Source of the DNA: JACQFV01 sp964593585
GTDB taxonomy: Bacteria > Zixibacteria > MSB-5A5 > WJJR01
Length of the DNA stretch: 27,146 nucleotides
Assembly (NCBI GenBank): GCA_964593585.1
Contig: CAZQIZ010000032.1
Location: 1 to 27,146 of the forward strand
Reading direction: 5' to 3'
Under the pieces are notes generated by a model that saw nothing but the letters and a program-made list of their open reading frames with translations, had not been told where the DNA came from and did not search any database. Position numbers and translations under genes: made by a program. Positions 7,921 through 16,949 of the stretch are shown here, piece by piece. Within the stretch, counting starts at the first letter, position 1. Each line of letters opens with the position of its first letter.

Positions 7921-9174
7921 ATGACAGATCAATTTCCGCGCCCCAAAGCCCCCGGCCACATCAAGGACCTGGGCATCGAGCTGGGGCTGCTCCAGAATCT
8001 GGCGCTCAAGACACTGTACTACGAGGGGAGCACCACCGCCGACGCGATCGCGCGGCGGATTGCATTGCCGCTTTCGCCCGCGGTGGAAATCCTCGATTCG
8101 GTGCGCAAGGAGCGTCTCTGCGAAATCCTCGGCAGCGAGAGCGAAGGGGCCGGCGGGTACCGTTACGCGCTGACCAACGCCGGACTGACACGCGTGCTCA
8201 GCGCCCTGGAGCAGAGCGGTTACGCCGGTCCGGTGCCGGTCCCGCTTACGGCCTACATCGATTCAATCAAGAAGCAGTCCATCCGCACCGTGAAGGTGAC
8301 GCGCACCGACATCGAGCGCAGTCTCTCGCGGATGGTGCTCGACCAGCACACCGTCGATTTGATCGGCCAGGCCCTGCAATCGGAGCGCGCGATGCTGCTG
8401 TACGGCGACACCGGCAACGGCAAGACCAGCATCGCCGAATGCCTGCGCGAGGTCCTGCCCGGCCACATGCTGATTCCACACGCGATCGAGGTCATGCATC
8501 AGGTGATTCAGCTCTATGACCCCTCGACCCACGAAATCCTCGACGTCGACGGGTCCGCGGGCGAGCATGACCGTCGCTGGATCGCCATCCGTCGGCCGGT
8601 GGTGTTCGCCGCCGCCGAGCTGGCCGCCAGCCATCTTGAATTGATCCGCGACGATGTGAACAAGACCTATGAGGCGCCCATTCAACTGAAGGCCAACGGC
8701 GGCATCATGGTGATCGACGACTTCGGCCGTCAGCAACTGGACGCCGCCTATCTGCTCAACCGCTGGATTGTGCCGCTGGAAAACGGCATCGATCATCTGT
8801 CGTTGGCCAACGGGGCGCGTTTCCAGGTGCCCTTTGACTCCATTCCCCTCTTTGTCACCAACAACCGCCCGGCCGAATTGGCCGACGACGCGTTCTTGCG
8901 GCGCATCCGCTACAAGATCGAAATCCCTGGGCCGACCGAGACGATGTTCCTGGAAATCTTGCGGCGCGAATGCGCCCGCAACGAGGTGGCCTACGACGAT
9001 GCGGCGGCGCATCACATGCTGAAAGTCTACTTCAAGGACGCGGGACGACCCCTGCGGGGCTGCAATCCGCGCGACCTGGTCGAGGCCATCGCCGACGCGG
9101 CGCGGTATCGGGGTGCCGAGCGCGCATTGAACGAGCGGACCATCCGTGAGGCCGCGGCGTCGTACTTCGTCTAA
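7921..9174 (+). CDS. AAA+ ATPase with winged-helix-like N-terminal domain
   Basis: A 417-residue ATPase with an N-terminal region (~15-100) whose helix pattern and turn (TADAIARRIALPLSPAVEIL, then a GGYRYALTNAG strand region) look like a winged-helix DNA- or protein-binding domain. The AAA+ core has Walker A GDTGNGKTS (162-170), Walker B GGIMVIDDF (260-268), a sensor-1-like LFVTNN (310-315) and an arginine-rich FLRRIRYKI (325-333). Proteins of this layout are annotated as predicted ATPases with chaperone activity, some near Flp pilus genes; no pilus gene is visible here. The start has a GAGGA ribosome-binding site. It converges with the next gene, with only 14 bases between the stops. Partner unknown. 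Confidence 0.8.
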   Translation: MTDQFPRPKAPGHIKDLGIELGLLQNLALKTLYYEGSTTADAIARRIALPLSPAVEILDSVRKERLCEILGSESEGAGGYRYALTNAGLTRVLSALEQSGYAGPVPVPLTAYIDSIKKQSIRTVKVTRTDIERSLSRMVLDQHTVDLIGQALQSERAMLLYGDTGNGKTSIAECLREVLPGHMLIPHAIEVMHQVIQLYDPSTHEILDVDGSAGEHDRRWIAIRRPVVFAAAELAASHLELIRDDVNKTYEAPIQLKANGGIMVIDDFGRQQLDAAYLLNRWIVPLENGIDHLSLANGARFQVPFDSIPLFVTNNRPAELADDAFLRRIRYKIEIPGPTETMFLEILRRECARNEVAYDDAAAHHMLKVYFKDAGRPLRGCNPRDLVEAIADAARYRGAERALNERTIREAAASYFV

Positions 9175-9188
9175 TCCGGGGCGGTGCG

Positions 9189-10160
9189 CTACCAGCCGAG
9201 CACGTACGCGAACACCAGCGGCGCGACGATGGACGCGTCGGACTCGATGATGTATTTCGGCGTGGCGATCGAAATCTTCTCCCAGGTGATTTTCTCGTTG
9301 GGGATCGCGCCGGAGTAGGAGCCGTAACTGGTGGTCGAGTCGCTGATCTGGCAGAAGTAACTCCACAGCGGGATATCGTCGCGCTGCAGGTCCTGGCGCA
9401 GCATCGGCACAACGCAGATCGGGAAATCGCCGGCGATCCCGCCGCCGATCTGGAAGAAGCCGATCGGCTGCTTCGCGCTCACGTTGATGTACCAATCGGC
9501 GAGCGTTGTCATGTACTCGATGCCGGTGCGGACCGTGTGCACGTTCCGGACATCGCCGGACATGCAGTGACCAGCGTACATGTTGCCGAGCGTGGAGTCC
9601 TCCCAGCCGGGGACAATAATCGGCAGGTTCTTCAGCATGGCGGCATAGAGCCAGCTGTCCTTCGGGTCGATCTGGAAGCTCTTTTCCAGTTCGGGGTGGC
9701 GCAGGATTTTCCAGAAGAACTCATGCGGGAAGAAGCGTTCGCCGGCGCGGTCGGCGGCCTGCCACTCGCGCAGGATCGCCCCCTCGATGCGGCGCATCGC
9801 CTCTTCCTCGGGGATGCAGGTGTCGGTGACGCGGTTGAGGTGGCGCTCGAGGAGGGCCTGCTCATCCTCGGGGCGCAGATCGCGCCAGTCGGGAATACGG
9901 ACATAGTGATCGTGCGCGACGAGATTGAAGACATCTTCTTCGAGGTTGGCGCCGGTGCAGACGATGCCGTGGACCTTGTCCTGACGGATCATCTCGGCCA
10001 GCGAGATGCCCAGCTCGGCGGTGCTCATGGCGCCGGCGAGGGTGACGACCATCCGGCCATCGTTGTCCAAGAGGGTCCGCCATCCTTCGGCCGCCTCGAC
10101 CAGCGTCGCGGCGTTGAAGTGACGGAAGTGATGCTTGATGAATTGTGCGATCGGTCCCAC
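9189..10160 (-). CDS. Deoxyhypusine synthase-like protein
   Basis: Member of the deoxyhypusine synthase family (PF01916 type), 323 residues from the GTG at 10160. In eukaryotes and archaea this NAD-dependent enzyme transfers aminobutyl from spermidine to eIF5A. Bacteria lack that target, and bacterial relatives are thought to make homospermidine or other polyamines. The catalytic-lysine motif is kept as ITWEKI (Lys295), as are the GAMSTAELG and IGGGIAGDFPICV blocks. A start at 10190 would also be open, but GGGAGG sits 9 bases before the GTG and inside that longer frame, so the shorter form is preferred. It lies 91 bases after guaA on the same strand and may be the last gene of that operon. 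Confidence 0.88.
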   Translation of the reverse strand: MGPIAQFIKHHFRHFNAATLVEAAEGWRTLLDNDGRMVVTLAGAMSTAELGISLAEMIRQDKVHGIVCTGANLEEDVFNLVAHDHYVRIPDWRDLRPEDEQALLERHLNRVTDTCIPEEEAMRRIEGAILREWQAADRAGERFFPHEFFWKILRHPELEKSFQIDPKDSWLYAAMLKNLPIIVPGWEDSTLGNMYAGHCMSGDVRNVHTVRTGIEYMTTLADWYINVSAKQPIGFFQIGGGIAGDFPICVVPMLRQDLQRDDIPLWSYFCQISDSTTSYGSYSGAIPNEKITWEKISIATPKYIIESDASIVAPLVFAYVLGW

Positions 10161-10251
10161 GCGATTGTTCCTCCCGAGAACGCTCAACATATGTCAACAC
10201 GCGCGGGGATTCAAGACCGTGCCGCGGCTCTCTCCACTGGCGTCATGCCAG

Positions 10252-11844
10252 CTACTCCCACTCGATGGTGGCCGGGGGTTTGGAGGAGATGTCGTAGACC
10301 ACGCGGTTGATGCCGCGAACTTCGTTGATGATCCGGCTGGAGACGCGGGCCAATAGGTCGTTGGGCAATTGCGCCCAGTCGGCGGTCATGCCGTCGACCG
10401 AAACCACCGCGCGCAGAGCGAGGACGTTTTCGTAGGTGCGGCCATCGCCCATGACCCCCACCGACTTGACAGGCAGGAGCACGCAGAAGGCCTGCCAAAC
10501 TTTGTCGTATTCGCCGCTTTGCCGCAGTTCGCTGATGAAGATGCGGTCGGCGGCGCGCAACAACTCGAGATCGGCGCGATTGACCGGCCCAATGATCCGG
10601 ACCGCCAATCCGGGGCCGGGAAACGGGTGCCGTCCGATGACGTTGGCCGGCAATCCGAGGGCGCGTCCGGCGGCGCGCACCTCGTCTTTGAAGAGCCACT
10701 TGAGCGGTTCGACCAGTTTGAGATGCATTTTTTCGGGCAGCCCGCCGACATTGTGGTGCGATTTGATCACCGCCGAAGGCCCATTGACCGACACGCTTTC
10801 AATCCAGTCCGGATAGAGCGTGCCCTGCGCCAGAAAGTCGATCTTGCCGTGGCGACGCGCCTCCTCCTCAAAGACCTCAATGAACACGCGGCCGATGATC
10901 TTGCGTTTCTGCTCCGGCTCGATCACGCCGGCCAGCTCGGAGAGGAAGCGCTCGCGGGCATCGACGACATCGACGCGCACGCCGGCGTTGGCAAGGGCGA
11001 CTTTGACTTCGTTGACCTCATCGTCGCGCAGAAGCCCGGTGTCGACAAAGACCGGGACGGAGCGTTCGCCGATGGCGCGCTGCAGGAGGACCGCGAGCAC
11101 GGCCGAGTCGACGCCGCCGGAGACCCCGAGCAGGACGCGTCCGTCGCCGACCTGGCGACGGACCTCGGCGATGGCCTCATCGACAAAGACACCGGCGTTC
11201 CAGCCGCCGCGGCATTGGCAAATGTCGAAGACAAAGGCGCGCAGAATGTCGCGTCCATGTTGCGTGTGTTCAACTTCCGGGTGGAACTGGATCCCCCAGA
11301 ACTTGCGCGCCGGATCGGCGAGGGCGGCCAGACGAACCGAATCGGTCTGTCCGGTGACGGTCATGCCCGCCGGCAGCGTGGCGAGCACATCCCCGTGGCT
11401 CATCCAGACATCAAACGACGCCGGCACGCCCTTGAAGAGCGGGCTCTCCTGCGTCTGCGAGAACCGGGCGCGTCCATATTCGCGGGTGGTCGACTGCTCC
11501 AGTCGTCCGCCGTGGTGCTTGCCCCACAATTGGAGACCGTAGCAAATGCCCAGTTTGGGGACATCAGATTGGAGGATGCGCGGGTCGCAATCGGGCGCGC
11601 CGGGGGCGTCGGCCGAGGCCGGGCCGCCGGACAGGATGATCCCTTTGACAGTCGTCCAGTCGATCTCGTCGTAGGGGATCGTGCATGGCACCACCCGCGA
11701 GAAGACGCCCAATTCGCGCACCCGTCGCGCGATCAGCTGCGTGAACTGCGAACCGAAGTCGAGAATCCAGATCGACTCGGCCTGGGCGGCGGCGACTTGG
11801 GGCACGGCGATTTGCGGCGGGCGGGACACGGCGGGGGTGGTCAT
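10252..11844 (-). CDS. guaA: GMP synthase (glutamine-hydrolysing)
   Basis: Converts XMP to GMP using glutamine and ATP in the cytoplasm. At 530 residues it is a complete single-chain enzyme. The N-terminal class-I glutamine amidotransferase domain has nucleophile Cys101 (LGICYG) and the FHPE pair His188/Glu190. The ATP-pyrophosphatase domain starts with the PP-loop SGGVDS (242-247), and the dimerisation domain ends with the conserved KPPATIEWE. About 22 extra Pro/Ala-rich residues precede the usual start, so an internal start is possible. The ATG overlaps the nadB stop as ATGA (11841-11844). Confidence 0.98.
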   Translation of the reverse strand: MTTPAVSRPPQIAVPQVAAAQAESIWILDFGSQFTQLIARRVRELGVFSRVVPCTIPYDEIDWTTVKGIILSGGPASADAPGAPDCDPRILQSDVPKLGICYGLQLWGKHHGGRLEQSTTREYGRARFSQTQESPLFKGVPASFDVWMSHGDVLATLPAGMTVTGQTDSVRLAALADPARKFWGIQFHPEVEHTQHGRDILRAFVFDICQCRGGWNAGVFVDEAIAEVRRQVGDGRVLLGVSGGVDSAVLAVLLQRAIGERSVPVFVDTGLLRDDEVNEVKVALANAGVRVDVVDARERFLSELAGVIEPEQKRKIIGRVFIEVFEEEARRHGKIDFLAQGTLYPDWIESVSVNGPSAVIKSHHNVGGLPEKMHLKLVEPLKWLFKDEVRAAGRALGLPANVIGRHPFPGPGLAVRIIGPVNRADLELLRAADRIFISELRQSGEYDKVWQAFCVLLPVKSVGVMGDGRTYENVLALRAVVSVDGMTADWAQLPNDLLARVSSRIINEVRGINRVVYDISSKPPATIEWE

Positions 11845-13457
11845 CCTCTCCTCATCAGTATGGTCTCGCGGCGGAAACGCTGGTCATCGGTCAATGGATA
11901 GTCGGTTCGCTCATGCAGGCCGCGGGATTCGCGCCGCAGCAACGCGCTGCGGGCAATGAGTTCTCCGACCTGGGTGGCGTTGCGGTATTCAATCGTCTCC
12001 GCATTGGTCCCAATGGTACGATAACGGGTCTCGGCCTCTTTGATCAAGTCTCGCAATTTTTTCAGCGCCCGGCGCAGGCCCTGGCGATCGCGAATGATGC
12101 CGACATCCTCCCACATCGTGCCGCGCAGCAACTCCCAATGATGCCGTCCCCGCGGCGCCATCCCGAACGCCGGCGGACGACGCTGGCCACGAACGGCCGG
12201 CATACGGCGGCGCAGCCCCCTCCACACCAGCGCGGCGGAGCGCGCGCCGGTGTCGGCGTAGTACATCGCTTCCAGAAGCGAGTTGGAGGCCAGACGGTTG
12301 GCGCCATGCAAACCGGTGCAGGCCACTTCCCCGGCCGCCCACAACCCGGTCAGACTGGTACGGCCATACAGATCGGTCATTACCCCGCCACACATGTAAT
12401 GCGCCGCCGGCACGACCGGGATGGCCTGGCGGGTAATGTCCAATCCGAGCTCGAGGCAGTGCTTATAGATGTTAGGGAAGCGCTGGCGGACAAACTGCGG
12501 TTTGAGGTGAGTCAGATCGAGATAGGCGCAGCGCGAACGGGTGCGGCGGCATTCGGCGACGATGGCGCGAGCGACGACATCCCGCGGCGCCAAATCGGCG
12601 AGCGGGTGGACATGGGCCATGAACAGCTCGCCACGGGCATTGCGCAATTTGCCGCCGGCGCCGCGCAACGCCTCTGAGATGAGGAAACGTCCCGCGCCCG
12701 GCAGGAAGAGACGGGTCGGGTGGAACTGGACGAATTCCATATTGCCGATGGGACAACCGGCACGGTAGGCCATTGCCACGCCATCGCCGGTGGCGATCTC
12801 GGGATTGGTGGTGTGTCGGTAAACCTGCCCGGCGCCGCCGGTGGATAGCAGCGTGACCGGCGCAATGACCCGTTCGATGTAGCGGCCGTAGCGGTCAAAG
12901 ATCCAGGCGCCGAGGCAACGGCTGGCGCCTCGATCGCGCGCAACAATCAGGTCAATAGCCAGATGGTGCGCCAACAGCGTGATGCGCGGATGGCTGAGGA
13001 CGGCATGCACCAGCGCCCGCTCGATCTCCTGGCCGGTCAGGTCGGCGGCGTGCACTACGCGCGGCGCGGAGTGCCCGCCTTCCAGTCCAAGATCGAGGTG
13101 CCGCGGCTGACGCGGAGCCGAACGGTAGGTGAACTCAACGCCGACCTTGATGAGTTTGCGCACCATGTCGGGTCCGGCGGAAATCACGCGGCGCACCACG
13201 GCGGGACGCGCCAGGCCGGCGCCGACGGTCAATGTGTCTTTGACATGCGCGTCGACCGAATCGAACTTCGACATCACCGCGGCGATCCCGCCCTGCGCGT
13301 AGTTGGTGTTCGATTCGGCTTCGTCCTTTTTGGTGACAACCAGCACGTTGCCATGCTCGGCCAATTGCAGGGCCGCCCACAGTCCGGCAATGCCGGAACC
13401 AAGGATCAAGAAGTCGGTCTCGACGGAACGGAACGGCGATGGGGATTGACGCGGCAT
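11841..13457 (-). CDS. nadB: L-aspartate oxidase
   Basis: First enzyme of de novo NAD synthesis, oxidising L-aspartate to iminoaspartate with FAD; 538 residues from the ATG at 13457. It has the N-terminal dinucleotide-binding motif GSGIAG (20-25), the NYAQGGIA flavin block, the active-site LAPRDVVARA, and the family signature GEVACTGLHGANRLASNSLLE. I prefer the ATG at 13457, which forms a TGATG overlap with the lpxK stop. The longer frame would need a TTG at 13487 and 10 residues not typical of the family. Neither nadA nor nadC is in the window, so the pathway partners are elsewhere. Confidence 0.96.
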   Translation of the reverse strand: MPRQSPSPFRSVETDFLILGSGIAGLWAALQLAEHGNVLVVTKKDEAESNTNYAQGGIAAVMSKFDSVDAHVKDTLTVGAGLARPAVVRRVISAGPDMVRKLIKVGVEFTYRSAPRQPRHLDLGLEGGHSAPRVVHAADLTGQEIERALVHAVLSHPRITLLAHHLAIDLIVARDRGASRCLGAWIFDRYGRYIERVIAPVTLLSTGGAGQVYRHTTNPEIATGDGVAMAYRAGCPIGNMEFVQFHPTRLFLPGAGRFLISEALRGAGGKLRNARGELFMAHVHPLADLAPRDVVARAIVAECRRTRSRCAYLDLTHLKPQFVRQRFPNIYKHCLELGLDITRQAIPVVPAAHYMCGGVMTDLYGRTSLTGLWAAGEVACTGLHGANRLASNSLLEAMYYADTGARSAALVWRGLRRRMPAVRGQRRPPAFGMAPRGRHHWELLRGTMWEDVGIIRDRQGLRRALKKLRDLIKEAETRYRTIGTNAETIEYRNATQVGELIARSALLRRESRGLHERTDYPLTDDQRFRRETILMRRG

Positions 13458-14521
13458 CAGGGAGTCTCGGTCAGGGTGGCCAGCCAATCATCGCCCGCGG
13501 TGCGCCGCAGGCCCAGCCGCATAGTGTACACCGGCGCGGCAGCAAAATCCGGCTGGAATTTCACGATGTCTTTCAATGTGGTCAGAAGCCAGGATGCGCC
13601 CGATTTTCGGGCGGCGTTGACCAATTCGGCGATCAGCTCGGCGGTGTAGTCCTGGTGATCGGCAAAGAGACGGATTCCGGCTGGAGTCAGTCCCTGCGCG
13701 CGCACCATGCCGAGAAAGCGTCCCGGATCGCCCAGTCCGCAGAAGACGAACGGACGCCTGTCGGGCGCGGCGGCGGGGCCGTGCGGGAACTCACGGACCA
13801 GTTCGGTGGCCTGTGTCTGAAACCATCCGACCGGCCCCAGGTAACCCCATGTGCGCAACCGTTCGCGGTGGGCTGTCTCGACCTCCGCCGTCGGCGCGAC
13901 ACGATCGCTGATCGCGACGAAGGATGCGCGGCTGATGAACGATGGCGCCACGCGCCACCGTCCCAACGGCAGATAGCGCACCGGACGCGCCAGGTCGCCG
14001 GCGGACAGCGCGATGACCCGCCGTTCCTGCGGCCAACGGCGCGAGACGCCATCATCGAAGATGATCCAGTCGGCGGCCTGCTCGGAATCGAGCGCGGCGA
14101 TCAATGCGCCGGGATCATCGTCGACATGCACCGGACACGCTGTCTCGCGCCAGAGCACCATCGCCTCATCGCCGATCTCGCGCGCCGTCGGAGCATGGGC
14201 GGTGTCGATGACCATTCGCCCCCGGCCGCGGCGACGGTAGCCGAGCGAGACGATGGCGACACGGTGGCCATGGGCGGCAAGGCTCTGACTGATCAGCGCT
14301 GTGAGCGGTGTCTTGCCGACACCACCGATCAAGGGCGACGAAACGACGATAAGGCGTGAATGACGCAAGGGCGTCTGCACCTGCGACAATGGCGGGCGCA
14401 AAGCCAGTCCGGCGCGATAGACCAATGACACCGGCGCGGCGCAGGCCGCATACGCTAAGGTGGCGCCCGACCACTCGCCGGCCGAACAGCGTTCAAACAG
14501 TTGGGTGAGAGTCCCCCTCAT
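13457..14521 (-). CDS. lpxK: Tetraacyldisaccharide 4'-kinase, divergent
   Basis: Adds the 4' phosphate to lipid A disaccharide at the inner membrane; 354 residues, normal for the family. The P-loop SSPLIGGVGKTP (Gly66-Thr71) and the later DHQDYT and KDIVKF blocks support the call, as does the position after waaA. The usual DDG(F/L)QH motif reads DDGVSRRW (156-163), so the conserved histidine is replaced by arginine. The usual SRGYGR is SLGYRR, and TEKDAVK is TLKDIVK. The enzyme may still work, since several LpxK families are divergent, but activity is not certain from sequence. Start and stop both overlap neighbours (ATGA with waaA, TGATG with nadB). Confidence 0.88.
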   Translation of the reverse strand: MRGTLTQLFERCSAGEWSGATLAYAACAAPVSLVYRAGLALRPPLSQVQTPLRHSRLIVVSSPLIGGVGKTPLTALISQSLAAHGHRVAIVSLGYRRRGRGRMVIDTAHAPTAREIGDEAMVLWRETACPVHVDDDPGALIAALDSEQAADWIIFDDGVSRRWPQERRVIALSAGDLARPVRYLPLGRWRVAPSFISRASFVAISDRVAPTAEVETAHRERLRTWGYLGPVGWFQTQATELVREFPHGPAAAPDRRPFVFCGLGDPGRFLGMVRAQGLTPAGIRLFADHQDYTAELIAELVNAARKSGASWLLTTLKDIVKFQPDFAAAPVYTMRLGLRRTAGDDWLATLTETP

Positions 14522-15807
14522 CGCGACGAGCCTTTCGGAGTCCGTGGGGAATGCGAGAGGATCTCATCGGCGATTGTCTCGACGATCCGTCCGCCGGCGC
14601 CTTTCGCTCGCGCGGCGCGTTCGGCGCGCTGCCCAGCGGTGACGGGGACCGAGAGAAGGAGTGTCAGCGAACTGACCAATCCTTCGACATCGGCAACCAC
14701 CTGGGCCAAGCCATCGGCAAGGAGCTGTTCGACACTCTCGCGCTGGCTGTTGGTGTGAGGCCCGACAAGAGCCGGAGTGCCAACCAGCGCCGGTTCGAGC
14801 GGATTGTGCCCGCCCAGCGGGACGAGACTGCCGCCGACAAACGCCGCATCGGCCAGCGCATACAGCTCCGGCAGGATGCCCATCTGGTCAACGAGCAGTA
14901 TGGCGAGCGAGCGTGTTGTGTCAACCGCGGAGAGTTCTGTCCAACGGACAGTCGGCAGTTGTGTGCGCGCGCAGAGCGACGCGACTTCGTCGAATCGTTC
15001 CGGGTGGCGTGGCGCGATCCAGAGCTGAAGCGCGGGGAATTGACCGCGCAGCCGTTGATGCGCCGCCAGGATGATCTCCTCTTCCCCCGGACGCGTGCTG
15101 CCGGCGATCCAAACGGGCTGATCGACCTGGCGGATTCGCTCGATGAGCGCCATGGACTTCGCCGACGTTACGGGAACGACCGCGGCCTTGAGTGATCCAG
15201 CCACATGGATGCGACTGTCGTCGACGCCCAACGACCGCAATCGTTTGGCATCCTCCGCCGAGCGCATGAAGAAAGCGCAGACATCATTCAGGATCGCGCG
15301 CCAATAGAATCGGGTCCGTCGATACCAGGGGAAGGCCTTGTCGGAGAGACGGCCGTTGATGACAAACACCGGGATTCCGCGCTGAGCGCAACGACGGATC
15401 ATGTTCGGCCACAACTCGGTCTCCACCAGGACAAGCGAGCGGGGATGGTACCGATCAAGCATCGCATCGACCGCCGCCGGCAGATCGAATGGGGCGCGTA
15501 TGGCAATTGTCCCAGCAGGATAGATGTCAGAGACCAGACGGAAACCGGTTTCGGTCATGGCGGAACCAAGAATGGCGGCGCCGCGCGCGGTCAGCGCATG
15601 CGCGCCGAGGGCGCCGACGCGCACTTCGCCCATCGATGCCGCATGAATCCAGACCGGCTGCGACAGGTTTGCCGGCGGAAGTTCCCGCCCCAGGCGTTGG
15701 GCAATCGCATCGGCATCCCAGCGTCCGCGACGGCACATGGTCCAGGCATAGAGACGCGCCGCCAGATGGGCGCCGGCGGTGTAGAGACCATGGGCCAGTT
15801 GCGCCAT
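14518..15807 (-). CDS. waaA: Kdo transferase
   Basis: Transfers one or more 3-deoxy-manno-octulosonate residues from CMP-Kdo to lipid IVA at the cytoplasmic face of the inner membrane; 429 residues. It has an N-terminal hydrophobic anchor, the acidic active-site block HAASMGEV (~55-62), LVETELWPN, and the CMP-binding GGHNPLEPA region near residue 345. I chose the ATG at 15807 because it makes a TGATG overlap with the lpxB stop and has GGGAG just upstream. A GTG at 15822 with its own GAGG is a fair alternative. How many Kdo units are added cannot be read from the sequence. Confidence 0.95.
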   Translation of the reverse strand: MAQLAHGLYTAGAHLAARLYAWTMCRRGRWDADAIAQRLGRELPPANLSQPVWIHAASMGEVRVGALGAHALTARGAAILGSAMTETGFRLVSDIYPAGTIAIRAPFDLPAAVDAMLDRYHPRSLVLVETELWPNMIRRCAQRGIPVFVINGRLSDKAFPWYRRTRFYWRAILNDVCAFFMRSAEDAKRLRSLGVDDSRIHVAGSLKAAVVPVTSAKSMALIERIRQVDQPVWIAGSTRPGEEEIILAAHQRLRGQFPALQLWIAPRHPERFDEVASLCARTQLPTVRWTELSAVDTTRSLAILLVDQMGILPELYALADAAFVGGSLVPLGGHNPLEPALVGTPALVGPHTNSQRESVEQLLADGLAQVVADVEGLVSSLTLLLSVPVTAGQRAERAARAKGAGGRIVETIADEILSHSPRTPKGSSR

Positions 15808-16940
15808 CACACTCCCAGCCACTCGTCGATGACCTCGGCCGCGCGCGCCACCGCGCCATGGGGACCGAGCCGCTCACGCACTTGGGCCAGCCCAGCGCGT
15901 TGACACTCGATCGCATCAAGGTCGGACAGAATCCGGATCGCCGCGGCGGCAATCGCCGCGGCGGAGGCCTGCCTCTGGATCAACTCCGGCACGACTCGTT
16001 CGCCGGCGATCAGGTTGGGCATGGCGATATAAGGCACTTTGACCAGGCGGCGCGCGATCAGGTAGTTGAACCAGCCGGTGCGGTAGACGGTCACCATGGG
16101 TGTGCCGATGATCGCGCATTCCACGGTCGCAGTGCCGGTCTTGGTCAGGACGAGATCGGCGGCGGCCATCAGGTCATAGATGGCGGTGGTAATGGGCTTG
16201 CCGGAGGCCTCCGTTGTCCATTGCGGTCCGAATTGATCCGCCAGCGTCGGGGCCAGCCCCAGCGCCCAGCGAATGCCGGAGATCTTCTCCCCCACAAGCT
16301 TCACCGCATCCGCGAAGACCGGCAGGTGGCTGTCGAAATCCTGCAGACGCGAGCCCGGCAGAAGCGCGATCAATCTCTCGGTGTCGGCAATCCCGAGCCG
16401 CGCCCGCAACTCGGCGCGCGGCGCGGTGGGATGAACATGATCCACCAGCGGATGCCCGATCCACTCGGCGCGCACACCATGCGCGGCGAAGAATTCGCGT
16501 TCAAACGGAAAGACCACGACGGTCCGATCGATGTGCTTGCGGAAGAGTTCGATGCGCCCCTGTCCCCAGGCCCACAGTTGCGGCACGATATAGTACATGA
16601 CCGGGATGCCGCGGGCATGGACACGCTGCGCCAGCTTGAGATTGAAGCCGGGGAAGTCGATCAGGATGACCGCGTCGGGTTTCCGCGCGGCAATCTCGGC
16701 ATCCAGCGCGGTCAGCCGCTCATGGAATTTCGGCAGGGATTTGAGCACCTGCGTAAATCCCATGACCGACCAACTGCGGGCGTTGCGCCACAGGGTGCAT
16801 CCGGCCACACCCATCCGGTCGCCGCCGACGCCCCACAGCGTCCAGTCGGGATGGCGCTGCTTGATGGCGGCGCAGAGCAGCGCCCCCTGCAGATCACCGG
16901 AGGGTTCGCCCGCGACCAGGCAGATGGACTTGGCCGACAT
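15807..16940 (-). CDS. lpxB: Lipid A disaccharide synthase
   Basis: Condenses UDP-2,3-diacylglucosamine with lipid X to give the lipid A disaccharide; 377 residues, a normal family length. The N-terminal motif AGEPSGD (10-16), LIDFPGFNLKLA, the YYIVPQLWAWG block and the C-terminal TKTGTATVECAIIGTPMV are the family hallmarks. The ATG at 16940 lies 9 bases after the stop of the oxidoreductase gene. No LpxH/LpxI/LpxG, which makes lipid X, is in the window. The stop is shared in a TGATG with waaA. Confidence 0.97.
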   Translation of the reverse strand: MSAKSICLVAGEPSGDLQGALLCAAIKQRHPDWTLWGVGGDRMGVAGCTLWRNARSWSVMGFTQVLKSLPKFHERLTALDAEIAARKPDAVILIDFPGFNLKLAQRVHARGIPVMYYIVPQLWAWGQGRIELFRKHIDRTVVVFPFEREFFAAHGVRAEWIGHPLVDHVHPTAPRAELRARLGIADTERLIALLPGSRLQDFDSHLPVFADAVKLVGEKISGIRWALGLAPTLADQFGPQWTTEASGKPITTAIYDLMAAADLVLTKTGTATVECAIIGTPMVTVYRTGWFNYLIARRLVKVPYIAMPNLIAGERVVPELIQRQASAAAIAAAAIRILSDLDAIECQRAGLAQVRERLGPHGAVARAAEVIDEWLGV

Positions 16941-16949
16941 GCGGGGAAG

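Noticed and set aside
8263..9495. Minus-strand open frame of 410 codons across the AAA+ gene and the DHS-like 3' end
   Set aside because: It overlaps two real genes and has no motif or start signal.
10369..11901. Plus-strand open frame of 510 codons opposite guaA
   Set aside because: Antisense shadow of guaA, with composition typical of such shadows and no recognisable domain.
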